Of a stretch of 64,000 bases of DNA, positions 8,445 to 15,192 are shown piece after piece. The notes beneath the pieces are model-generated. The model was not told the DNA's origin. It did no database searches and saw only the letters and a list, made by a program, of their open reading frames with translations. Positions within the stretch are counted from its first letter, which is position 1. The number at the start of each line of letters is the position of its first letter. Source of the stretch: Tenacibaculum skagerrakense (GTDB lineage Bacteria > Bacteroidota > Bacteroidia > Flavobacteriales > Flavobacteriaceae); NCBI RefSeq assembly GCF_004345825.1, contig NZ_SLXM01000006.1, positions 228,243 to 292,242 of the forward strand. Direction: 5' to 3'. The position numbers were made by a program, and so were the translations under genes.

Positions 8445-9392
8445 TTACTTAATTAACCCAAGTTCTCTTAATCTTTCGTTTAAAAATTCTCCAGCAGTAA
8501 TATCTTCAAATTGCTTAGGGTTTTCAGTATCAATACAGTTGTCTAAAACATCTAATTTCATGTCAGATATTGGATGCATAAAGAAAGGAATTGAATAACG
8601 TGAAGTTCCCCATAATTCTTTAGGTGGATTTACTACTCTATGAATTGTAGACTTAAGTTTGTTGTTACTATGTCTAGATAACATATCTCCAACATTAATC
8701 ATTAATTCGTCTGGTTCAGCAATGGCATCAATCCATTCTCCTTCATGATTTTGAACCTGTAAACCTTTACCATGAGCTCCCATTAAAAGAGTAATTAAAT
8801 TAATATCGCCATGAGCAGCAGCTCTAACAGCCCCTTTAGGTTCCTCTTTAATTGGAGGGTAATGAATAGGTCTTAAGATACTATTCCCATTAAAAATATA
8901 TTGATCAAAGTATGTTTCCTCTAAACCTAAATGTAATGCTAAAGAGCGTAATACATATTTAGCAGTTTTTTCTAACATTTTATAGGTTTGTTTTCCAACT
9001 TCATTAAACTCTGGAAGCTCTTCTACAATAACATTATCTGGATACTCTTCTTCTAACTTTGGATTATTTTCTACATACTGTCCAAAGTGCCAAAACTCTT
9101 TTAAGTCTCCTTCTTTTTTTCCTTTAGCACTTTCTTTTCCAAATGAAACATAACCACGTTGACCACCAATACCAGGAATTTCATATTTCTGTTTTGTATC
9201 AACTGGTAACTCAAAAAACTTTTTGATTTGCTCGTATAAATTCTCTACTAATTCATTGTCTAAAAAGTGTCCTTTTAAGGCAACAAATCCTATGTTTTCG
9301 TAAGCATGACCAATTTCATTAATAAATTTTTGCTTTCTACTTTCATCTCCAGACAAAAAGTCTCTTAGATCAACACTAGGTATTCTATCCAT
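8445..9392 (-). CDS. 2-oxoglutarate/Fe(II)-dependent oxygenase, isopenicillin N synthase-like family
   Basis: A 315-residue cytosolic non-haem iron oxygenase. The iron triad is complete: His194 and Asp196 in AAHGDINLITLL, and His251 in STIHRVVNP; the 2-oxoglutarate-binding Arg265 and Ser267 follow in TSRYSIPFF. The N-terminal DIOX_N region begins IPSVDLRDFLSG, and GGQRGYVSFGKE is the typical substrate-side block. The family hydroxylates or cyclises small molecules. The substrate is unknown and no biosynthetic cluster surrounds it; its only close partner is the SUI1-like gene 2 bases downstream. Confidence 0.9.
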   Translation of the reverse strand: MDRIPSVDLRDFLSGDESRKQKFINEIGHAYENIGFVALKGHFLDNELVENLYEQIKKFFELPVDTKQKYEIPGIGGQRGYVSFGKESAKGKKEGDLKEFWHFGQYVENNPKLEEEYPDNVIVEELPEFNEVGKQTYKMLEKTAKYVLRSLALHLGLEETYFDQYIFNGNSILRPIHYPPIKEEPKGAVRAAAHGDINLITLLMGAHGKGLQVQNHEGEWIDAIAEPDELMINVGDMLSRHSNNKLKSTIHRVVNPPKELWGTSRYSIPFFMHPISDMKLDVLDNCIDTENPKQFEDITAGEFLNERLRELGLIK

Positions 9393-9453
9393 TGTTAATA
9401 AGTTTGTTTATTACTTAGTGTAAAGGTAGTAAAATAGGAGGTATGCTCTAAAA

Positions 9454-10179
9454 TTATTTATTAACAAAAGGAATTAAGTAGGTAAGTGTATAATTAAAAC
9501 CGAAACCTGTACCGCTATCTAGTACTTCATTGAATCCAGGAGCATATAAGGTTTTAAAACCTAATTGATCTTCCATAGCAGTTACAATTTTAAAAGAACC
9601 ACTAAATCCGACAAACAAGTTTTTAAATGTTTCTGCTTTAATTCCAAAGACAAACTCTAACCATTGGCCTGTTAATCCTGTTTCTGTAATTGGAGTTGTA
9701 ACAGGTGAAGTGGGAAAGTAAATTGGAACATTAGTACTTCCAGTAGTAACATTTGGAGTATAACTATTTAATGTATGATCAAAAATAGCAACACCATACC
9801 TTCCTCCAACATAAATTTCGTTATTCATGTCGAGCCAGTTATTATAGGTGTTATAATTAGCACCAATTCTAATATAGTTTCCTTTTGAAGATGAAGTTGT
9901 ATAGTCTTCAAAAGTGATTTCTTCTTCGTAACCAATTTCAGCAGCTAAATACCAACGAGAAGAAATACGGTAATCACCTACAATTTCTAACCCATTATAA
10001 CTCTTATCAAAAAAACTTAATCCTGCTTTACTAAGATCTAAACCAAGACGAAGCCCGTAACCAGTTTTGTAAACAATTGAGTCTTGTTTACTTTCTTTTT
10101 TAGCCAACAAGTTTTGCGAATTAATACAAGTAAAACTTAGAAGTAAACAAAGATTAATGAAAAATGTTAACGTGCGCAT
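9454..10179 (-). CDS. DUF6048 family protein, probable outer-membrane beta-barrel
   Basis: A 241-residue protein with a signal peptide (about residues 1-21, ending CINSQ) and then alternating hydrophobic/polar strands (YGLRLGLDLSKAGL, RWYLAAEIGYEEE, YIRIGANYNTY, GFGFNYTLTYLIPF) that predict a small beta-barrel. It matches the Bacteroidota family DUF6048 as I recognise it. Its start overlaps the last 26 bases of the DUF6452 lipoprotein gene, and both follow rlmD, an arrangement I recall as recurrent in Flavobacteriaceae. The lipoprotein and barrel probably work together at the outer membrane; function unknown. Confidence 0.78.
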   Translation of the reverse strand: MRTLTFFINLCLLLSFTCINSQNLLAKKESKQDSIVYKTGYGLRLGLDLSKAGLSFFDKSYNGLEIVGDYRISSRWYLAAEIGYEEEITFEDYTTSSSKGNYIRIGANYNTYNNWLDMNNEIYVGGRYGVAIFDHTLNSYTPNVTTGSTNVPIYFPTSPVTTPITETGLTGQWLEFVFGIKAETFKNLFVGFSGSFKIVTAMEDQLGFKTLYAPGFNEVLDSGTGFGFNYTLTYLIPFVNK

Positions 10180-10639
10180 TTTGTTGTGAAGTTATAGATT
10201 CTAAAGTTGTTATAGATAAGCTGTCAATCCAGTCTGTTTTTTCAAAAGTGATGTCTTTAAATACATATCTAAATCCACAAGAACGAGATAAGTATTCTTC
10301 TTCAGGTGTATATCTTATAGTTAAAGTTGCAATTTCATTATTGGCTACATTCCCATCAACTTCATTTCTTTTAAACGTATAAATTGTTTCCGTAGCATTT
10401 GAATTTAAAGGAATAGCAATGCTATCTACTGAAATATTTCTGTATAAACTATCTGATTTACCTTGAGCAATAATAGACAAGCGTTGAACAATTTTTAATT
10501 CATCATTTTCAACTTTATCATAAAAGCGAAGTACCAAACTTGGTGTAGGTGAGCTGAATTCACAAAAATCATCTTTTTCACAGGAAATAACTGTAATCAT
10601 AAGAAGTGCGAAAACAAATAACTGTTTCAAGATTTTCAT
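10154..10639 (-). CDS. DUF6452 family lipoprotein
   Basis: A 161-residue lipoprotein: signal peptide with lipobox VISC (Cys20), then EKDDFCEFSSPTPSLVLRFYD, characteristic of DUF6452. Further Cys residues (26 and one near SRSCGFRYVF) may form a disulfide in the periplasm. It sits 6 bases after rlmD and overlaps the start of the DUF6048 gene by 26 bases, so the three genes are one transcript. No enzymatic motif is seen. Confidence 0.78.
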   Translation of the reverse strand: MKILKQLFVFALLMITVISCEKDDFCEFSSPTPSLVLRFYDKVENDELKIVQRLSIIAQGKSDSLYRNISVDSIAIPLNSNATETIYTFKRNEVDGNVANNEIATLTIRYTPEEEYLSRSCGFRYVFKDITFEKTDWIDSLSITTLESITSQQNAHVNIFH

Positions 10640-10645
10640 AATACC

Positions 10646-12097
10646 TTATTTTTCAAACAATACTACGGTTTCAATATGAGCAGTATGTGGAAATTGATCA
10701 ACCAAACTGATTTTCTTTAAATTATATCCAGCTTCAATTAATTGCTCTGTATCTCTTGCTTGCGTAGCTGGGTTACAAGATACATAAACCATTCTATCTG
10801 CATTTAGATTTATGATTTTTTTAAGTGTTTTTGGGGCAATTCCAGCTCTCGCAGGATCTAAAATTATAGTTCTAATTTTATTATTAAATTCAGGATGTTC
10901 TTGTAAAAATTTACCAACATCAGCAGCGTAAAACTCAACACCATCTATATTATTTCTTTTGGCATTTTTCTTTGCGTCTTGAATAGCAGAAGCAACGATG
11001 TCAACACCGATAATTTTTGTATTTGTTCCTTTAGAAGCTAAAATTTGACCAATAGTTCCCGTTCCACAGAATAAATCCATTACAACTGTATTATCAATAG
11101 CTTCTTTATTTTCTAGAGCGTATTCAATAACTTTCGAGTACAATTTCTCGGCAGATTTAGGATTGGTTTGAAAAAAGCTTTTCATACTTATTTCAAAGTT
11201 TAAGCCTAATAGTTCCTCTACAATTTTATTTTTTCCGTATACTAACTTAATTCTTCCAGAAGTAGCAATAGTTCTATCACCAGTTTCGTCATTAATGGTG
11301 TGTAATAAACCGGCAACTCTTTCTCCAAAAAGCTCAACTAAATAGTTTGCGAACTTATCTAAATTGAACTTATTTAAATCACCTGAAGTAGTAACTAAAT
11401 TAAAAAGTAATTCATTGGTTTTATATGATTTTCTAATAACAAAATATCTGAAAAAACCTTCTTTTTTAGGTCCATGCCAAGGGGCTAATCCTGTATTTTC
11501 GCAATACGTTTTTATGTTTTTGATGTTGTCTTCAACAGCTTTATCAAATAAACCAGAATCTTTTTTAAGATTTTCACCCATCCACCAAACACCTCTTTTC
11601 TTAAAACCAAGTGTAAATTCATCTACATCGGTGTTTTTCTCTGTATCAAAACCAATTGCAGAGAAACTGTATTCCATTTTATTTCTATAGTGAAATAGGT
11701 TAGGAGAGCTTACAAACTCATCAAACTTCTCTTCAATAGTAGCAACTTTTCCTATTTTTTTAAATAAATCTAAGGTACTCGTGTATTTATATTGATGTTG
11801 TTTTTCAATTGGTAATTTTATGTAAGGTGCCCCAGGAATCTCTTGATAATTCATTTCAACTTCATCTTCCGAAGGTTTAAGAACTTCAATTAATTTACAC
11901 TCGGCATATTTTTTTTGAGATTTTGCAACTCTAGCTTTTACTAGTTGTCCCGGTAGTGTATTTGGTACGAATACTACAAATTCACCCAATTCAGATCGAA
12001 TTTTACCAATACCTTTACCGCCAAAGGCATACTCTTCAATTAGCAATTCAATTACTTCACCGCGCTTTACAAATTTATTGCGTTCTCTTCTTGGCAT
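10646..12097 (-). CDS. rlmD: 23S rRNA (uracil-5)-methyltransferase RlmD
   Basis: A 483-residue RNA methyltransferase. The N-terminal TRAM domain (about residues 1-75, GEVIELLIEEYAFGGKGIGK) is followed by the catalytic domain with SAM motif VVMDLFCGTGTIGQIL and the catalytic block VYVSCNPATQARD, whose Cys forms the covalent adduct with the uracil. TIILDPARAGI is the adjoining conserved block. The family modifies U1939 (RlmD) or U747/tRNA U54; RlmD is chosen from length, TRAM domain and usual Bacteroidota annotation. First gene of an operon with DUF6452 and DUF6048; TAATTTTG at 12118-12125 on the minus strand is a possible -7 element. Confidence 0.9.
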   Translation of the reverse strand: MPRRERNKFVKRGEVIELLIEEYAFGGKGIGKIRSELGEFVVFVPNTLPGQLVKARVAKSQKKYAECKLIEVLKPSEDEVEMNYQEIPGAPYIKLPIEKQHQYKYTSTLDLFKKIGKVATIEEKFDEFVSSPNLFHYRNKMEYSFSAIGFDTEKNTDVDEFTLGFKKRGVWWMGENLKKDSGLFDKAVEDNIKNIKTYCENTGLAPWHGPKKEGFFRYFVIRKSYKTNELLFNLVTTSGDLNKFNLDKFANYLVELFGERVAGLLHTINDETGDRTIATSGRIKLVYGKNKIVEELLGLNFEISMKSFFQTNPKSAEKLYSKVIEYALENKEAIDNTVVMDLFCGTGTIGQILASKGTNTKIIGVDIVASAIQDAKKNAKRNNIDGVEFYAADVGKFLQEHPEFNNKIRTIILDPARAGIAPKTLKKIINLNADRMVYVSCNPATQARDTEQLIEAGYNLKKISLVDQFPHTAHIETVVLFEK

Positions 12098-12117
12098 CTG
12101 TTATAATTTAAGGTCTG

Positions 12118-12125
12118 CAAAATTA
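12118..12125 (-). promoter_or_regulatory. possible -7 element for the rlmD operon
   Basis: Minus-strand TAATTTTG fits TAnnTTTG and lies 20 bases before the rlmD ATG. No TTG is found 19 bases upstream, so this is a partial match. Confidence 0.35.
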
Positions 12126-12162
12126 GTAAAACTTAGGTGGTTATAAGTTTCTATAAAACAAA

Positions 12163-12186
12163 AAAATCGTCCGAAAGGACGATTTT
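12163..12186. terminator. intrinsic terminator with GAAA tetraloop
   Basis: Perfect 10-bp stem AAAATCGTCC / GGACGATTTT closed by GAAA. On the minus strand it is followed by TTTTTTG, and it lies 20 bases past the stop of the lipoprotein gene at 12207. Confidence 0.88.
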
Positions 12187-12206
12187 CTATTTGATGTTAG
12201 TAAACT

Positions 12207-12560
12207 TTAATCTCTAGGATTAGATGTCGTACTAATAGTATTGTCGCTATTTACTGTAATAGTATAATCTTCACAATAGTCTAGTGTTACAACTTCAACG
12301 AGTTCTTCACCTCCTTTTAGTACAATAGTATATGTGATTTCTCCAGGAGCATAACTTGTTGTCGCGGAAGTTCCATTCGGAGCAATATTGTTTAGATTTT
12401 CAGTATTTCCTCCAGTCGTCTTTACTTGTACGCTTACTTCATCGGTTCCTAAATTAGAAACTTTAGCAGTTGGGTTTTCATTATCACACCCTGAACAACT
12501 TTGTAAAAATACAATTGCAGACATTAATAATAATACTGCTGTTTTCTTTAATAAATTCAT
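12207..12560 (-). CDS. small lipoprotein of unknown function
   Basis: A 117-residue lipoprotein starting MNLLKKTAVLLLMSAIVF with lipobox LQSC (Cys22). The mature part is a compact Thr/Val-rich domain (VSNLGTDEVSVQVKTTGG, YTIVLKGGEELVEVVTLDYCEDYTI), probably beta-sandwich. I chose the ATG at 12560: it is the only one followed by a proper signal peptide, and longer versions would run into the divergent sigma-factor gene. Divergent from the sigma factor across 137 bases and closed by a strong terminator. Whether that sigma factor controls it is untested. Confidence 0.78.
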   Translation of the reverse strand: MNLLKKTAVLLLMSAIVFLQSCSGCDNENPTAKVSNLGTDEVSVQVKTTGGNTENLNNIAPNGTSATTSYAPGEITYTIVLKGGEELVEVVTLDYCEDYTITVNSDNTISTTSNPRD

Positions 12561-12697
12561 AATTTGTAATTTAAAATTATTAATTGTTACTACATCTTTA
12601 GACACTTTTTGAATTATTATGTCACAAATGAAGCTATAATCTAAAAAAAAATGAACCTTTTTAATTATTTCATCGTCAATACTATGAAAGCTAACTA

Positions 12698-13261
12698 ATG
12701 AAAAACAAGGATAAAGAAATAGATGCAAAGTTAATTTTAGACTACCAGTCTGGAGATTCTTATGCATTTGTTGCATTAGTAAATCGATGGCATGTTTGGT
12801 TTTGCAAGCTAGCGAATTGGTATGTAAAAGATACCGCAATAGCTAAAGATATAGCTCAAGATAGTTGGACAGTAATTTATCATAAACTTACTGAATTAAA
12901 AGACCCATATAAATTTAAAAGTTGGGCGATAAGCATTGTAAATCGCAAAGCAATTGATTTTTTGAGAGATCAACAGCGAACTGATAAACGAATTGAAGAA
13001 TATCAATTAGCCATTTCTAAAAATAACGAAGAAAATGAAGAAGCTGATGATGAAGTAAAAGTTATTTTATTAAAAGAGATTAAGAATTTAAGTATAGATC
13101 ATCAACAAGTATTACAATTGTTTTATGTGCAGAATTATTTATTAAAAGAAATAGCAGAGGTTTTGGGTATTTCTGTAGGAACAACAAAGTCGAGGCTATT
13201 TCATGCTCGAGAACAATTAAAAAAAGTAGTAATAAAATATAGAAAAAATGGAAGAATATAA
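12698..13261 (+). CDS. RNA polymerase sigma factor, sigma-70 family (ECF-like)
   Basis: A 187-residue sigma factor of ECF size. Region 2 (about residues 20-95) shows AKDIAQDSWTVIYHKLTELKDPYKFKSWAISIVNRKAIDFLRDQQR, here described piecewise: the core-binding helix and the RxxxDFLR promoter-melting segment. Region 4 (about 130-180) has LSIDHQQVLQLFYVQNY, the helix-turn-helix LKEIAEVLGISVGTTKSRLFHAR. It directs RNA polymerase to a dedicated promoter set. Its last 14 bases overlap the start of the DUF6768 membrane protein gene, so the two are translationally coupled, as in sigma/anti-sigma pairs. Confidence 0.93.
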   Translation: MKNKDKEIDAKLILDYQSGDSYAFVALVNRWHVWFCKLANWYVKDTAIAKDIAQDSWTVIYHKLTELKDPYKFKSWAISIVNRKAIDFLRDQQRTDKRIEEYQLAISKNNEENEEADDEVKVILLKEIKNLSIDHQQVLQLFYVQNYLLKEIAEVLGISVGTTKSRLFHAREQLKKVVIKYRKNGRI

Positions 13262-13631
13262 AGATTTAGATGAGTTAATTAAAGAGACACTAACGAAAGA
13301 AGAAGCAAAATTTTATGATGAGTTGGAAGAACAAAATTTGTGGCAAATGATGTTTGGTGTTTTTAATGGGAAAAATAGTTGGATTACTATTGTGATGAGT
13401 ATTGTTCAGGTAATTTGGTTTGGAGTGTTTGTATATTGTGCAATTCATTTTTTTAATGCTACCCAAACAAATGAACTAATTCGTTGGGCAGTAGTTGGTT
13501 CAATAAGTTTGATGGCATCTTCTATGTTGAAGTTTTACACTTGGATGCAAATGGATAAAAAGGCTTTGTTAAGAGAAATAAAACGATTGGAATTACAAGT
13601 TTCATCTTTATCAGGAAAAATATCGAAGTAA
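13248..13631 (+). CDS. DUF6768 family membrane protein
   Basis: A 127-residue protein with an acidic, soluble N-terminus (YKDLDELIKETLTKEEAKFYDEL), two membrane helices (about residues 45-68 and 78-96) and a charged C-terminal helix (KALLREIKRLELQVSSL) that could form a coiled coil. I recognise it as DUF6768. It overlaps the sigma-factor gene by 14 bases. The geometry (cytosolic N-terminus plus membrane anchor next to an ECF sigma factor) fits a membrane regulator of that sigma, but it lacks a recognisable zinc-binding anti-sigma motif, so this is inference. Confidence 0.75.
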   Translation: MEEYKDLDELIKETLTKEEAKFYDELEEQNLWQMMFGVFNGKNSWITIVMSIVQVIWFGVFVYCAIHFFNATQTNELIRWAVVGSISLMASSMLKFYTWMQMDKKALLREIKRLELQVSSLSGKISK

Positions 13632-13773
13632 CATTTTAAAGCGAAGTTAATATTTAATAAATTGCGCATCTCTTAGGGATGATTTCTCTCCCACGCTGCT
13701 TTTTCGAAGCTTTTTCGAAAGAATAAAGGTACAGTAGGAATGGTTATTTTATAAATTTTTAAAAATTAAAGAA

Positions 13774-15054
13774 ATGGCTGTTTTAGAAAAATTAACTTCA
13801 CAGCAAGCAATCGATTTAGAAAACAAGTATGGTGCCCATAACTACCATCCGTTACCTGTAGTTTTAAGTAAAGGAGAAGGCGTTTATGTGTGGGATGTAG
13901 AAGGAAAAAAATATTATGATTTCCTATCGGCGTACTCTGCAGTAAATCAAGGACATTGTCATCCAAAAATTGTGGATGCTATGGTGAATCAAGCAAAAAC
14001 CTTAACCTTAACATCTCGTGCTTTTTATAACGATATGTTAGGTCAGTATGAAAAATTTGCAACTGAGTATTTTGGTTTCGATAAGTTGTTACCAATGAAT
14101 ACAGGAGCAGAAGCTGTTGAAACTGCATTGAAAATATGTAGAAAATGGGCTTATGAAGTAAAAGGAATCGATGAGAATGAAGCAGAAATTATTGTGTGTA
14201 AGAATAACTTTCACGGAAGAACTACCACAATTATTTCATTTTCTAATGATCCTGTAGCACGTAAGAACTTTGGTCCCTTTACAAAAGGATTTATCAAAAT
14301 TGAGTACGATAACTTAACAGCTTTAGAAGATGCGTTAAAAAACAACAAAAATGTAGCAGGTTTTATGGCTGAACCAATTCAAGGTGAAGCTGGAGTTTAT
14401 GTTCCGTCTGAAGGATATTTAGCAGCAGCAAAAGGATTATGTGAAAAGTATAATGTGTTATTTATAGCAGATGAAGTTCAAACGGGTATCGCAAGAACTG
14501 GACGTTTATTAGCTACTTGTGGAAACTGTTCTTGTGAAGATAAAAACTGTTCTGGAACACCAGAGGTAAAACCAGATATTTTAATCTTAGGAAAGGCGTT
14601 AAGTGGAGGTGCATATCCAGTATCTGCTGTATTAGCAAACGACGAAATTATGAATGTAATTCGTCCTGGAAATCACGGTTCGACTTTTGGAGGAAATCCA
14701 ATTGCAGCGGCTGTTGCAATAGCTGCATTAGAAGTTGTAAGAGATGAAAACTTAGCCGAAAATGCAGATCGTTTAGGAAAGATTTTCCGTGAAGAAATTG
14801 GAAAGTTAGTTGACGAAACGCAGTTAGTAACGTTAGTTAGAGGTAAAGGATTGTTAAACGCCATTGTAATTAACGATACTGAAGAAAGTGATACCGCTTG
14901 GAATATCTGTATGAGATTACGTGACAACGGATTGCTAGCAAAACCAACTCATGGGAATATTATTAGATTTGCTCCGCCTTTAGTAATGAATGAAGAAGAA
15001 TTAAGAGATTGTATTTCTATTATCAAGAAAACAATTTTAGAATTCGAAAAATAA
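13774..15054 (+). CDS. rocD: ornithine--oxo-acid transaminase
   Basis: A 426-residue PLP-dependent class III aminotransferase converting ornithine and 2-oxoglutarate to glutamate semialdehyde and glutamate in the cytosol. Family marks: [56 protein letters not shown] and the PLP lysine Lys274 in [10 protein letters not shown]. An unusual Cys cluster lies just before it: Cys249, 252, 254 and 259 ([16 protein letters not shown]), possibly metal-binding. Single-gene unit closed by a terminator at 15097-15135. Confidence 0.93.
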   Translation: MAVLEKLTSQQAIDLENKYGAHNYHPLPVVLSKGEGVYVWDVEGKKYYDFLSAYSAVNQGHCHPKIVDAMVNQAKTLTLTSRAFYNDMLGQYEKFATEYFGFDKLLPMNTGAEAVETALKICRKWAYEVKGIDENEAEIIVCKNNFHGRTTTIISFSNDPVARKNFGPFTKGFIKIEYDNLTALEDALKNNKNVAGFMAEPIQGEAGVYVPSEGYLAAAKGLCEKYNVLFIADEVQTGIARTGRLLATCGNCSCEDKNCSGTPEVKPDILILGKALSGGAYPVSAVLANDEIMNVIRPGNHGSTFGGNPIAAAVAIAALEVVRDENLAENADRLGKIFREEIGKLVDETQLVTLVRGKGLLNAIVINDTEESDTAWNICMRLRDNGLLAKPTHGNIIRFAPPLVMNEEELRDCISIIKKTILEFEK

Positions 15055-15096
15055 AAGACATCAGGTTTTTAAAAAACTAATATCAACCATAAAAGC

Positions 15097-15135
15097 AAAA
15101 GATTTGGAAATTAACTTCCAAATCTTTTTGTTTTT
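15097..15135 (+). terminator. intrinsic terminator after rocD
   Basis: 13-bp perfect stem (AAAAGATTTGGAA / TTCCAAATCTTTT, 6-base loop) followed by a T-rich tail interrupted by one G. It lies 42 bases after the rocD stop. Confidence 0.9.
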
Positions 15136-15141
15136 ATATTA

Positions 15142-15187
15142 AACTGCTAACTGCTAACTGCTAACTGCTAACTGCTAACTGCTAACT
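15142..15187. repeat. heptanucleotide tandem repeat, unit AACTGCT
   Basis: Six perfect tandem copies of AACTGCT plus a partial AACT, between the rocD terminator and the stop codon of the helicase gene, which lies only 5 bases further on. The unit is 7 bases, so copy-number change would not be in phase with codons, but here it lies outside coding sequence. A second heptamer array is at 19399-19440. Confidence 0.95.
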
Positions 15188-15192
15188 CTATG

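Noticed and set aside
12207..12839. 210-residue version of the lipoprotein
   Set aside because: The extra N-terminal ~93 residues overlap the divergent sigma-factor gene and have no signal peptide; the internal ATG at 12560 gives a clean lipobox.
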